From CAVONB01 sp963697205 (GTDB taxonomy: Bacteria > Pseudomonadota > Alphaproteobacteria > Rhizobiales > Hyphomicrobiaceae): a DNA stretch of 64,000 bases. Location: assembly GCA_963697205.1 (NCBI GenBank), contig CAVONB010000015.1:186001-250000 (forward strand). The letters run 5' to 3'. The translations under genes were made by a program, and so were the position numbers. Shown here one piece after another: positions 24,369 through 33,067 of this stretch. Numbering within the stretch: position 1 is the first letter of the stretch; each line of letters opens with the position of its first letter. The notes beneath the pieces were generated by a model. That model did no database searches, was not told where the DNA came from, and worked only from the letters and a program-made list of their open reading frames with translations.

Positions 24369-26312
24369 ATGCAATATCGTCCAGAGATCGACGGCTTGCG
24401 CGCCTTGGCCGTTGTTCCCGTCGTTCTTTTCCACGCCGGCTTTCTTGCGGGCGGCTTTGTCGGCGTCGACGTCTTCTTCGTCATCAGCGGATTTCTCATC
24501 ACGTCCGTCATCCTGGCGGATATGCAGGCGGAGCGCTTTACGCTTTTCGGCTTCTACGAGCGCAGGGCGCGCCGGATCCTTCCAGCGCTCGTTGTCGTGA
24601 TCCTTGCGTGCTTGCCGCCGGCCTGGTTCTGGCTTTCACCGCGTGACTTCAAGGATTTCGGGCAGAGCATCATCGCCGCGCTCGGCTCGGTCTCGAATGT
24701 CCTATTCTGGATGGAGAGTGGATACTTCGAGAGCCGCGCCGAGCTGAAGCCCCTGCTGCACACCTGGAGCATCGGGGTCGAAGGCCAGTTCTATCTCGTG
24801 TTTCCGCTTGTTCTGCTCGGTCTTGTGCGGCTCGGGATGCGATGGACCGGATACGGCCTTGCTGCGTTGTGTGTCGCCAGCCTGGCGTTGTCGGTGTGGC
24901 TGACCAGCGCCGCGCCGCAAGCCGCTTTCTACCTGGCTCCGTCGCGCGGGTGGGAGTTGTTCGCGGGCGCCTTGGGCGCGCTGGCACGTCCGTCCCGCAT
25001 GGTCCTGCACGCACGTGGGTGGCTGTGTGACGTCGCCAGTGCCGCCGGTCTCGCGCTCGTGATTGCGTCGATCGTCATGTTCGACAAACAGACGCCATTT
25101 CCAGGCATTTACGCTCTCCTGCCGGTCGCAGGTGCGTTGTCGATAGTGGTGTTTGCCGACCGGGGCACATGCGTCGGGCGCCTGCTTGCGAACACGTGGC
25201 TCGTGCGCGTGGGCCTCATCAGCTATAGCGTGTACTTGTGGCATCAGCCGTTGTTTGCCTTTGCGCGCTATCGAAGCCTCACGGAGCCGCACCCTCTGGT
25301 GTTGTGGGTGTTGATTGCGCTCAGCTTTGCTCTTGCCTGGGTCACCTGGGCATGGGTCGAGAGGCCTTTTCGCCGCCGCAGCATTGTGGCCACGCCCACG
25401 TTCGTTACTGCCGCAGGGGTGGTTTGCGTGGCGGTCGGCGCTGTTGGCTACTATGGTCACGCGACCGATGGGGCACCCAATCGGGAATGGGGGAACAATG
25501 CTGCGATCGTCTCTACGGGATTGCCGAGCCGGATACGTGGGCAGTGCCATGTCCTGAAGGGACGCCGCGCCTATCCCGACGTGGACTGCCAGTATCATGT
25601 AACGGGCGGCAGCTGGGCGGTGCTCGGCGACAGTCATGGCGTCGAGATCAGTGCTGTGCTCGCCGATGCACTGAAGGCGACGGGTGATGGCGTGCATCAG
25701 TTTACGAGCAGCGCTTGCGGGCCTGGTGTGTTCGCCGGATCGACGGTGGCAGGCTGCGGCTGGTGGTATCGGGACGCGCTCGACGCGATCCTTGCGTCGC
25801 GTGAGATCAAATCGGTAGTCGTGACATTTCGACTGAACGCCTATCTCTTCAGCTTCAATGCCGAACCCGTTTCTGGCGCGTCGGCGGCGCTGATGAGGCA
25901 GGCGCGCGCGGCGGCCCTTGAGGGCCTTCAACGCACGCTTACCGTCCTGACCGACGCCGGCAAGAACGTATTCTTGATGTTGCAGGTGCCTGAGCTGCCG
26001 ATCGATGGTCCGCGGATGGTTGCGGCCTCGCAGCAATTGACCGGGGTCGGGTTCGAAGCGGAAGGCGTTTCGATGGGGACGTGGTCGCGGCGCAGCGCCT
26101 ACGTGGTGCGACAGCTTCCGACGCTGCCCCGATCGGTGGTCGTCGTCGATCCGGCTGCGGTGTTATGCGACAAGACAGCCTGTTTCGCGGTCAAGGACGG
26201 TCAGCTTCTCTACTTCGATAACCATCATGTGTCGCTTGCCGGCGCCCGCCTCGTGGTTGCCGAGCTGCTCAGACGCGCCAAGGCAGAAGGATCGGGCGGC
26301 GTTTCCAGGTGA
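24369..26312 (+). CDS. Membrane O-acyltransferase with SGNH domain
   Basis: 647 residues of the OafA/YrhL type. An acyltransferase-3 membrane domain (about ten helices, residues 1-360) begins YRPEIDGLRALAVVPVVLFH with the key His, and a periplasmic SGNH hydrolase-like domain follows (WAVLGDSHGVEI near 415-426, C-terminal DNHHVSLAGA with the Asp-His pair near 620). Such enzymes acetylate surface polysaccharides or lipids. The gene follows guaA by 33 bases with a plausible ribosome site. Its lower codon-bias strength suggests a different origin from guaA. Confidence 0.9.
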   Translation: MQYRPEIDGLRALAVVPVVLFHAGFLAGGFVGVDVFFVISGFLITSVILADMQAERFTLFGFYERRARRILPALVVVILACLPPAWFWLSPRDFKDFGQSIIAALGSVSNVLFWMESGYFESRAELKPLLHTWSIGVEGQFYLVFPLVLLGLVRLGMRWTGYGLAALCVASLALSVWLTSAAPQAAFYLAPSRGWELFAGALGALARPSRMVLHARGWLCDVASAAGLALVIASIVMFDKQTPFPGIYALLPVAGALSIVVFADRGTCVGRLLANTWLVRVGLISYSVYLWHQPLFAFARYRSLTEPHPLVLWVLIALSFALAWVTWAWVERPFRRRSIVATPTFVTAAGVVCVAVGAVGYYGHATDGAPNREWGNNAAIVSTGLPSRIRGQCHVLKGRRAYPDVDCQYHVTGGSWAVLGDSHGVEISAVLADALKATGDGVHQFTSSACGPGVFAGSTVAGCGWWYRDALDAILASREIKSVVVTFRLNAYLFSFNAEPVSGASAALMRQARAAALEGLQRTLTVLTDAGKNVFLMLQVPELPIDGPRMVAASQQLTGVGFEAEGVSMGTWSRRSAYVVRQLPTLPRSVVVVDPAAVLCDKTACFAVKDGQLLYFDNHHVSLAGARLVVAELLRRAKAEGSGGVSR

Positions 26313-26477
26313 GGTGATATTTTCCCGTGGTTCGGCAACCGCGTGGTGCCAGTATGAGTGTGCGTGGATGGGGGACATTCAGGATGGCGTCGGCGCGGGG
26401 GACGTGAGCCGGCGCAATGCCGCCGTCCGGGATGAGGGCTATCCTCAAACTGTAAGGATCATGCGGGCGAGAGGTCG

Positions 26478-28250
26478 ATGGCGACGGGAGAGGTGCTCAG
26501 CCACTACAAGGCGATCCTGATCGTGCTGGCGACGGCGGGCCTCGTCGTGCCGGTGATGCATCGGCTCAGATTGTCGCCGGTGATCGGCTATCTGGCGGCG
26601 GGGGCCATTCTCGGGCCGTACGGGCTCGGACGGCTCACGGGCGAGGCTGAGTGGCTCAGGGCTGTGACGTTCGACAGTCCCGGCGAGATCGCGGCGGTTG
26701 CCGAACTCGGGGTCGTGTTCTTGCTGTTCGTGATCGGGCTCGAGCTGAGTGCCGAGCGGCTGATGACGATGCGCCGGCTGGTGTTCGGCATGGGCACGAC
26801 GCAGGTGGTCGTGTCGGCGGTGGCCATCGGGCTGACGGCGCCGTTCTTCGGCAATGATCTGACGGCATCGGTGCTGATCGGCCTCGCGCTGGCGCTGTCG
26901 TCGACGGCGATGGTGCTGCAGTGGCTGTCGGAGCGCCATCGCATGAGCACGTCGGTCGGGCGCGCGTCCTTGGCGGTGCTTTTGCTGCAGGACCTCGCCG
27001 TGGTGCCGATCCTGTTTCTTGTTGGCATCCTGGGTGCGAAGGACCAGAGCTCGATCGGGACGGGCCTGATGCTCGCGCTTGGCGAGGCGGCTCTGACGCT
27101 CGTTGTCATCGTCGTGCTCGGGCGGCTGCTGCTGAGGCCTTTGTTCCGACTCGCAGCGGGTGCGGGTGGGCCGGAGCTGTTCATGGCGGCCACGTTGCTG
27201 GTCGCTGTCGGCGCGGGCGCGATGACGGCGGCGGCGGGCTTGTCCATGGCTCTTGGCGGGTTCGTCGCGGGCCTGCTGCTTGCGGAGACGGAGTATCGCA
27301 AGGCGGTCGAGGCGACCATCGAGCCGTTCAAGGGGCTGCTGCTCGGGGTGTTCTTCATCTCCGTGGGCACGCGTGTCGACGCGGTGGGCATCCTGCGTGA
27401 TCCTCTCTACGTGGTCGTGTGCGCGGTCGGGCTGGTGGGCATCAAGGTCGCAATTGCCGTCGCGGTCGCGCGCGCGTTCGGTTACGCGACGGTGGTGGCG
27501 CTGGAGATCGGCTTGTTGCTCGGGCCGTGCGGCGAGTTCGCCTTCATCATCATCGGCCTGGCGCGGGAGGTCCAGCTGATCGATCCCGGCGTCACGGGCA
27601 TCTTGCTTGCCGTCGTGGCGGTGACCATGGCGGCGATCCCCGTACTGGGCGTCCTGGGCGAGCGTTTGGCGAGGCGGCTTGCGCCTCAGACGCGGGTGCC
27701 GGAAGTGCTGCTGGACTCGCCGCCGGGGGATGGAGCACCACGCGCGATCGTGGTCGGCGCCGGACGGGTGGGCCGCTTGGTCTCGGAGATGCTCCACACG
27801 CACGGCATCGCGCACATCGTCACGGAAAAAGAAGCCGGGGCGGTGGTGGCGGCGCGCGCGGACGGTTTCGACGCCTATTATGGCGACGCAAAGAACGCGA
27901 CGTTTCTCACGCAATGTGGTCTGCCACATGCGCGATGCCTGATCGTGACGGTCGCGCACCAACCGGAAGTCGACGACATCGTCGGCTCGGTTCGCGGGCT
28001 CAGGCCAGAGCTGCCGATCGTCGTGCGGGCGCGCGATGCGGCGCACGCGCGGCGGCTTTACGTAGCGGGGGTCAGCGAGGCCGTGCCGGAGACGATCGAA
28101 GCCAGCTTGCAGCTGTCGGAAGCCGCGCTGCTGGCGGTTGGCGTGGCGGCGGAGGGCGCGTCGCAATCCGTTCACAAGAAGCGCGAGGACTTGCGCGCGG
28201 CGTTGCGATCGGCGGAGCCGAAGTCGGGATCATCCGAGACATCGAAATGA
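26478..28250 (+). CDS. KefB/CPA2-type cation:proton antiporter
   Basis: 590 residues with a Na+/H+-exchanger membrane domain of 12-13 helices (about 10-390), containing AVAELGVVFLLFVIGLELS and LLLQDLAVVPILFLVGILG, followed by a cytoplasmic TrkA-N nucleotide-binding domain starting near residue 420 (AIVVGAGRVGRLVSEML). This is the Kef-type K+ efflux architecture, although this one may transport Na+ instead. No glutathione-responsive ancillary gene is adjacent. The terminator at 28297-28330 follows. Confidence 0.9.
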   Translation: MATGEVLSHYKAILIVLATAGLVVPVMHRLRLSPVIGYLAAGAILGPYGLGRLTGEAEWLRAVTFDSPGEIAAVAELGVVFLLFVIGLELSAERLMTMRRLVFGMGTTQVVVSAVAIGLTAPFFGNDLTASVLIGLALALSSTAMVLQWLSERHRMSTSVGRASLAVLLLQDLAVVPILFLVGILGAKDQSSIGTGLMLALGEAALTLVVIVVLGRLLLRPLFRLAAGAGGPELFMAATLLVAVGAGAMTAAAGLSMALGGFVAGLLLAETEYRKAVEATIEPFKGLLLGVFFISVGTRVDAVGILRDPLYVVVCAVGLVGIKVAIAVAVARAFGYATVVALEIGLLLGPCGEFAFIIIGLAREVQLIDPGVTGILLAVVAVTMAAIPVLGVLGERLARRLAPQTRVPEVLLDSPPGDGAPRAIVVGAGRVGRLVSEMLHTHGIAHIVTEKEAGAVVAARADGFDAYYGDAKNATFLTQCGLPHARCLIVTVAHQPEVDDIVGSVRGLRPELPIVVRARDAAHARRLYVAGVSEAVPETIEASLQLSEAALLAVGVAAEGASQSVHKKREDLRAALRSAEPKSGSSETSK

Positions 28251-28296
28251 GCCGGCCGGGCCGACATCGGCGAGGCATCAGTTTGGGGAGCAAAAT

Positions 28297-28330
28297 GCCC
28301 CTCGACCCGAGCTGAAAAGGGTCGAGGGGC
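28297..28330. terminator. Bidirectional terminator between antiporter and small secreted gene
   Basis: A perfect 12-bp stem (GCCCCTCGACCC / GGGTCGAGGGGC) with a 10-base loop lies between converging genes. On the minus strand it is followed by ATTTTG, on the plus strand by no U-run, so it mainly serves the leftward gene. Confidence 0.8.
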
Positions 28331-28415
28331 CAGGTTGCGTCCGATCCGTATCAGGCAGGGAGGTGGCAGGACGGAGCGGACGCGATTGGTGCTCGGGGTG
28401 GCGTCGTCGCCGGGA

Positions 28416-28649
28416 TCACCACCAGCCCTTGCAGTGGTAGTACTGCTTCTTCCAGAAGAAGGAGCCGGTCTTCTTCCACTTCCAGTATTCGAAGCCGCAC
28501 TCGTGGCGCGGGGCGATGTGGACGAAGCCGTAGTGGAAGTGGCCGAAGTGGTGACGGTGCTTGTGCTTGCCGCCGGCCATGGCTTCACTGGTGGCGACCG
28601 TGGAGGCCAGGGCGGCGACGGCGGCGAGGGTTGCGATCAGTTTCTTCAT
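28416..28649 (-). CDS. Small secreted aromatic/His/Lys-rich protein
   Basis: A 77-residue precursor with a clear signal peptide (MKKLIATLAAVAALASTVAT, cleavage likely after EAMA near residue 25). The mature ~52 residues hold many His, Phe, Tyr, Trp and Lys, with HKHRHHFGHFHYGF and KKQYYHCKGWW, plus two Cys that may form a disulfide. AAGGA-type ribosome site precedes the ATG at 28649. The role is unknown; metal binding or cationic surface interaction is possible. Confidence 0.75.
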   Translation of the reverse strand: MKKLIATLAAVAALASTVATSEAMAGGKHKHRHHFGHFHYGFVHIAPRHECGFEYWKWKKTGSFFWKKQYYHCKGWW

Positions 28650-28900
28650 GATGTGTTCCTTTCGAGGTTGTGTTCGGTTGGCGTTGAGTTTCAGCGTGAT
28701 CTCACCGAGACGGTTGGGCCGGAAGGTGTGGCCGCCGTCTCATTGATTGCAGGATGGCGGACAACGGCGTCCGGCGCTGTCCCGCATGGAACAGGCTGAA
28801 AACTTTTCGAATTTTTGACTGGCGGGTGGATGGGCGCGGTCCTGGGCGGGACCGGTCAGTGCGTGGTGGACATCGGCGCCGACGGCGGGGTTCGCGAAAA

Positions 28901-29569
28901 TCAATCTGCGCCGAGAATGCGCAGCACGTCGTCTGCGGAGGCATCCAGAGGCAGGCGGTTGAAATCTGCCTTCACGGCCAGTGCGCGCTCGAGCCGGTCA
29001 TGGAACTGCGCGCGATCGATCTCGATGGTGCCGAACTGGCGCAAGTGCTCCGTGACGAACTGCGTGTCGAGCAGAGTGAACCCGCCGTAGGCGAGGCGCG
29101 CGCATAGGTAGACGAGCCCGACCTTTGATGCGTCGCGCTCGGTGGAGAACATGCTCTCGCCGAAGTAGGCGCCTGCGAGCACCACGCCATACAGGCCCCC
29201 GACGATCTTACCGTTCCGGCGCACCTCGACTGTGTGGCAATGGCCGAGCTGGAACAGATCCCGATAAAGGTGCCGGATGCGGGCGTTGATCCAGGTCGAG
29301 CTGCGGCCCGGGCGGGCGGCGGCACAGCCCTCGATTACGGCATCGAAGTCGCGGTCGATGGTGACCATGAAGGTGCCCGCGCGCAGCGTGCGGGCGAGGC
29401 GGCGCGGGACATGGACGGAGTCGAGCGGAAGCACGCCGCGCTGCTGCGGCTCGATCCAATAGAGCGCGGGATCGTCCGCACTTTCGGCCATCGGGAATAT
29501 GCCGCAACTGTAGGCCTTCAGCAGGACCTGCGGCGTGATGGCCGTGTTGATGTCGTCGCGCGAGGCCAT
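28901..29569 (-). CDS. aat: Leucyl/phenylalanyl-tRNA-protein transferase
   Basis: Aat transfers Leu or Phe from tRNA to N-terminal Arg/Lys of proteins, marking them for ClpAP degradation. The 222 residues have LLKAYSCGIFPMAESADDP (about 15-33), WINARIRHLYRDLF, LVYLCARLAYGGFTLLDTQ, and the GGLYGVVLAGAYFGESMFS core. The frame is open to 29623, but the ATG at 29569 starts at normal family length. A 251-base gap without other features separates it from the small secreted gene downstream. Confidence 0.95.
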   Translation of the reverse strand: MASRDDINTAITPQVLLKAYSCGIFPMAESADDPALYWIEPQQRGVLPLDSVHVPRRLARTLRAGTFMVTIDRDFDAVIEGCAAARPGRSSTWINARIRHLYRDLFQLGHCHTVEVRRNGKIVGGLYGVVLAGAYFGESMFSTERDASKVGLVYLCARLAYGGFTLLDTQFVTEHLRQFGTIEIDRAQFHDRLERALAVKADFNRLPLDASADDVLRILGAD

Positions 29570-29793
29570 CGGATTTCGGGCCGCTTTCTCGCTCGGGTGA
29601 TCGGCGCAATCCGATCCCATCAATGCCGGCGGCGCCGACCGTCAGGCCGCCTCGTTTTGCAGAGCTTAACGTGACTTCGCGGCAATTTCGAGTGGCCCTC
29701 TCGCTCCGACCCCTTTGCGGGGGCCGGAGCGGTCCGGGTGTGGGTCAGGGACCGACGCTGCACGTCTTGTCTGTCGCGACTGCCGCAGCCGGC

Positions 29794-30480
29794 TCACTCG
29801 TTGAAGATGGCGACCGCGCGGATTGGCGAGCCCGTGCCGCCACGGAACTTCAAAGGCAAGCCGATGAACTGGAACGGGCCCTTGCCGAGTAGTGCCTCGA
29901 GATTGCACAGGCTCTCCATGTGGGTGATGTCGAGTTCCAGACAGGCCTTGTGCACGAGCAGGTTGACCGGCGAATCCGGGCCGGGGCGCATGGAATCGAT
30001 GCCGAAGTGGACGATCCCCTGGCGGGCCAGCCACTCGGTTGCCGGCACGTTCACGCCGGAGTTGTCGGTCGAATAGGCCTTGGTGGGATAGGTGCGGGCG
30101 TGATGGCCGGTGCACAGCAGCACCGTGCCGCCCTTGGGAATGGGATGGCCGCATTTCTTGACGGCCTCCTCCAGGTCGGCCGGGCCGATCTCGGCCTTGG
30201 GTGCGATGTGGCGCAGATCGATGCAGATGCCGGGCACGATGCAGTTCTCGAGTGGGTACTCGTTGATCGGCGTGGCCTCGGGGCCGAAGTGCCTGGGTGC
30301 GTCGATGTGGGTGCCGCCGTGGTCGGGCATCGAGAAATACATCACGGCGTTGCCGTGGACGCCGCCGGAATCGCGATAGGCGTCGGCGTGGTCCTTCCAC
30401 ATGCAGTGTACGACGGGCGGCTGGCCGGGGTAGGTGGGCGAGCGGTGGTAGATCTCACGCGTCAGGTCGACGATCTTCAT
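29794..30480 (-). CDS. Cyclase-family (kynurenine formamidase-like) hydrolase
   Basis: A 228-residue metal-dependent hydrolase of the cyclase superfamily, which includes bacterial kynurenine formamidase. The metal motif HGGTHIDAPRHF appears near residues 55-66, with further conserved DLRHI and KFRGGTGSPIRAVAIF at the C-terminus. The ATG at 30480 is the family start; the frame continues upstream without similarity. No tryptophan-degradation genes are adjacent, so the substrate cannot be assigned. Confidence 0.87.
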   Translation of the reverse strand: MKIVDLTREIYHRSPTYPGQPPVVHCMWKDHADAYRDSGGVHGNAVMYFSMPDHGGTHIDAPRHFGPEATPINEYPLENCIVPGICIDLRHIAPKAEIGPADLEEAVKKCGHPIPKGGTVLLCTGHHARTYPTKAYSTDNSGVNVPATEWLARQGIVHFGIDSMRPGPDSPVNLLVHKACLELDITHMESLCNLEALLGKGPFQFIGLPLKFRGGTGSPIRAVAIFNE

Positions 30481-30611
30481 GGGGCGTCTCTCCTCGGATT
30501 GTAGTCTTGGTGCGGGGTCTTCTTTCGGACCGGAGGCCGCACAGTATGACGAGGGCGGGGCGCGCGCCAAGTGCCGGAGCCGCCGGCCAGCGCGATCGTG
30601 CGGCCGGCAGC

Positions 30612-31073
30612 TCAGGGTTTCTCGCCAAAGGTCAGCGCACGAAGATCGGCTCGCAGCGTTTCGGGATCGGCGCTGCGCACCCGTTGGTCGATCTCGTCGT
30701 GCGTCCGGCGCCAGATCGGGACGGCGCGGACGAGCACGGCTCGGCCGGCGTCGGTGAGCACCAGGCGGCGGCTACGCTTGTCCTCGGCGTCGGGCCTGAC
30801 CGTGAGGAGACCGCGCCGCTCGAGCGGCTTGAGGTTGGCGGTCAGGGTGGTGCGGTCCATGGCGAGCAGGCGGGCGACGTCGCCCAGGCGTGCCGGGGAG
30901 GGCCGGTTCAACGACACGAGCAGGGAATACTGTCCGTTGGTGAGGCCGACCGGCTTCAAGGCCTCGTCGAACCGGCGGCCGATCGCGCGTGCCGCGCGCT
31001 GCAGGTGAAGGCAGAGGCAACGGTCACGGACTTCGTGCGTTACCGACAGGGGCAGGGCGTCGCTGGTGGTCAT
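30612..31073 (-). CDS. MarR-family transcriptional regulator
   Basis: A 153-residue winged-helix regulator. The DNA-binding helix region is RLGDVARLLAMDRTTLTANL (about residues 62-81) and the wing contains RPDAEDKRSRRLVLTDAG. It is divergent from the VOC/AHSA1/DUF1428 operon, with a perfect palindrome in the gap (31188-31205) that is very likely its operator. A single conserved-looking Cys near the N-terminus (DRCLCLHLQR) could sense oxidants. Confidence 0.9.
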   Translation of the reverse strand: MTTSDALPLSVTHEVRDRCLCLHLQRAARAIGRRFDEALKPVGLTNGQYSLLVSLNRPSPARLGDVARLLAMDRTTLTANLKPLERRGLLTVRPDAEDKRSRRLVLTDAGRAVLVRAVPIWRRTHDEIDQRVRSADPETLRADLRALTFGEKP

Positions 31074-31164
31074 GGCTGGCAGATCGGCTGTAGATCATGG
31101 CTTGCGTGCCGTGGCTTGCAGGTTGTGGCTGGCACGTGATGGCTCGCAGGTGCGAGCTGATCGA

Positions 31165-31193
31165 TTGACAGGCCGATCGAGGCAATTTACGTT
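31165..31193 (+). promoter_or_regulatory. Promoter of the VOC/AHSA1 operon
   Basis: TTGACA (31165-31170) and TACGTT (31188-31193) are spaced by 17 bases, a textbook sigma-70 layout. The first hexamer is perfect; the second matches T-A-...-T. The -10 box overlaps the palindromic operator, so a bound MarR dimer would block RNA polymerase. Transcription should begin near 31200, 44 bases before the ATG. Confidence 0.65.
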
Positions 31194-31205
31194 GATATCA
31201 ACGTA
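31188..31205. promoter_or_regulatory. Perfect 18-bp palindromic operator
   Basis: TACGTTGATATCAACGTA is an exact 18-bp palindrome in the gap between the MarR gene and the rightward operon. Size and perfection fit a MarR-dimer site. It overlaps the -10 element of the rightward promoter. Confidence 0.8.
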
Positions 31206-31243
31206 TCAGTTTCGGGTCGATTTCGGGAGCGCTTTGTTTGGTT

Positions 31244-31648
31244 ATGAACGTCTACATCAATCTGCCGGTCGCCGAGCTGGCGCGGTCGCGGGCGTTCTTC
31301 GAGACGCTCGGCTTTACCTCCAACGAGGTTTTCTCCGACGACACGGCGCTCGGCATGGAGATCGGCGGGACCTCGTTCGCGATGCTGCTGACGCACGAAA
31401 AGTTCGCGCGGTACACGACTCGCCGGATCGCCAATGCGTTCGAGACGAGCGAGGTTCTGATCGCGCTGCAACTCGACAGTCGCGCGGACGTCGACCGGTT
31501 GGTCGCCACGGCGCTGGCCTCGGGCGGATCGGCTGTTCGCGAGGCAGAAGATCACGGCTTCATGTACGCCCATGCTTTTGCCGATCCCGACGGGCACATC
31601 TGGGAACCGTTTTGGATGAACCCTTTGGCAGCCGGGAGCGCGGCATGA
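31244..31648 (+). CDS. VOC-family (glyoxalase-like) protein
   Basis: A 134-residue vicinal-oxygen-chelate fold protein with paired beta-alpha-beta-beta-beta units: NVYINLPVAELARSRAFFETLG at the start and AFADPDGHIWEPFWM at the end with the metal-ligand Glu. VOC proteins include glyoxalases, dioxygenases and antibiotic-binding proteins; the substrate is unknown. The ATG at 31244 is preferred to a TTG two codons upstream. It overlaps the next gene by 4 bases (ATGA), so the two are coupled and controlled by the divergent MarR. Confidence 0.9.
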   Translation: MNVYINLPVAELARSRAFFETLGFTSNEVFSDDTALGMEIGGTSFAMLLTHEKFARYTTRRIANAFETSEVLIALQLDSRADVDRLVATALASGGSAVREAEDHGFMYAHAFADPDGHIWEPFWMNPLAAGSAA

Positions 31649-32619
31649 GCAAGGTTCTGTTTCGAGACCAAGGGCTGACGTTGGAGATCGAGCGGGAGAT
31701 TGCGCCGCCGCGTGCCGCGGTCTGGCGGTGCTGGACGGAGCCGGCTCTGCTCAGGCAATGGTACTGTCCCAAGCCGTGGACCGTGCAGGAGGCGGATTTC
31801 AATCTGGTTCCGGGCGGGCGCATGAACACGGTAATGCAAGGGCCTGACGGGACGCGCGTCGAAAACGAAGGCGTTTGGCTGGAGATCGTCGCGGGGGAGC
31901 GGCTGGTGTTCACGGATGCCTATCGCGAGGGGTTCGTGCCGCGCGAGGCGTCCTTTATGACCGGCTACGTGGGCTTATCCGATACCGCCGATGGCGGCAC
32001 GCGCATGGTCTGGGGCGCCCGTCATGGGAACGCGGCGGACAAGCAGAAGCATTTGGAGATGGGTTTCGAGCCAGGTTGGACGGCGGCCGCCGCGCAGCTC
32101 GCTGAGCTCGCCACCACGCTAACTGACGACGGGTCCGCGCCGTCGGCGATGCCGTTTTCGGCGAAGGTGCGCACTTGTCTGTTTCTGAAGGATCAGGCCG
32201 AGGAGGCCGCCCAGCTTTACGTTTCCGTCGTCGGTGACAGTGCCATCGAGCGGGTCTATCGGCCTGACCCGGGCGGGCCGCCGATGGTGGTCGAGTTCCG
32301 TCTGGCGGGCGTGCCTTTCATGGCGCTCGACGGCAACCGCGAGCCGACGTCGAGTGAATTGGCGTCGATCTCGGTTTTGACGCGCGATCAAGCCGAAACC
32401 GACCGAATGTGGTCCACGCTGCTGGCGGACGGCGGTGCGGCGAGCCGCTGTGGCTGGCTGAAGGATCGCTTCGGCGTGCACTGGCAGATCGTGCCGACAG
32501 CGTTGCCGCGGCTGATGCATTCGGGCGATGCGGCAGCGGCGCGTCGTGTCACCCAGGCGCTGATGCAGATGCAGAAGATCGACATCGCGGCGCTCGAGCG
32601 CGCGGTCAATAATCGCTGA
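31645..32619 (+). CDS. AHSA1/SRPBCC domain fused to a VOC/PhnB-like domain
   Basis: 324 residues in two halves. Residues 1-155 are an AHSA1-like START fold (EREIAPPRAAVWRCWTEPAL, GEGWLEIVAGERLVFTDAY-like core), a class that binds hydrophobic ligands. Residues ~165-324 are a PhnB/3-demethylubiquinone-9 methyltransferase-like VOC domain (KVRTCLFLKDQAEEAAQLYV, KDRFGVHWQIVPTAL). In many bacteria these are separate neighbouring genes; here they are one protein. The start is the ATG overlapping the VOC stop. A small-molecule binding or detoxifying role under MarR control is likely. Confidence 0.85.
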   Translation: MSKVLFRDQGLTLEIEREIAPPRAAVWRCWTEPALLRQWYCPKPWTVQEADFNLVPGGRMNTVMQGPDGTRVENEGVWLEIVAGERLVFTDAYREGFVPREASFMTGYVGLSDTADGGTRMVWGARHGNAADKQKHLEMGFEPGWTAAAAQLAELATTLTDDGSAPSAMPFSAKVRTCLFLKDQAEEAAQLYVSVVGDSAIERVYRPDPGGPPMVVEFRLAGVPFMALDGNREPTSSELASISVLTRDQAETDRMWSTLLADGGAASRCGWLKDRFGVHWQIVPTALPRLMHSGDAAAARRVTQALMQMQKIDIAALERAVNNR

Positions 32620-32631
32620 AGGAGGTTCGCC

Positions 32632-32985
32632 GTGCCCTACATCGACGGGATGGTCGCTGCCGTGCCAATCGGCAGCAAGGACGCTTTTCGCAAGCACGCC
32701 GAGGCGACCGGCAAGCTGTTCAAGGCCTACGGTGCGCTTAGCGTGACCGAGTGCTGGGGCGACGACGTGCCCGAAGGCAAGACGAACTCGTTTCACACCG
32801 CGGTGTTGCGCAAAGACAGTGAGACCGTGGTGTTTTCCTGGATCCTCTGGCCGGACAAGGCTGCGCGCGACAGCGCGTGGCCCAAGATCATGGCCGATCC
32901 GGCTATGTCGTCCGGCTCCAATCCGATGCCGTTCGACGGGCAGCGCATGATCTTCGGCGGCTTCGACGTGATCGTCGAGGTTTGA
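32632..32985 (+). CDS. DUF1428 family protein
   Basis: 117 residues matching the DUF1428 family: YIDGMVAAVPIGSKDAFRKH at the N-terminus, ALSVTECWGDDVPEGKTNSF, and PMPFDGQRMIFGGFDVIVE at the C-terminus. The fold is a dimeric alpha/beta barrel, role unknown. It begins with GTG 13 bases after the AHSA1/VOC gene, with GGAGG at about 32621-32625 as ribosome site, and is the third gene of the MarR-controlled operon. Confidence 0.92.
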   Translation: MPYIDGMVAAVPIGSKDAFRKHAEATGKLFKAYGALSVTECWGDDVPEGKTNSFHTAVLRKDSETVVFSWILWPDKAARDSAWPKIMADPAMSSGSNPMPFDGQRMIFGGFDVIVEV

Positions 32986-33067
32986 GCATTGATCGAGCGG
33001 GGCTCGCCCGCTGGGCTGATGTGGTGGGCCGCACGTCGATGCTCAGGGGCTGGCGCGGCGGGAGCGG

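Noticed and set aside
26445..28175. Leftward 576-codon frame opposite the antiporter
   Set aside because: Mirror of a GC-rich gene; no family motifs and very Arg/His-rich.
28843..28860. GGTCC-type hairpin after aat
   Set aside because: Five-base stem without a U-run; not reliable as a terminator.
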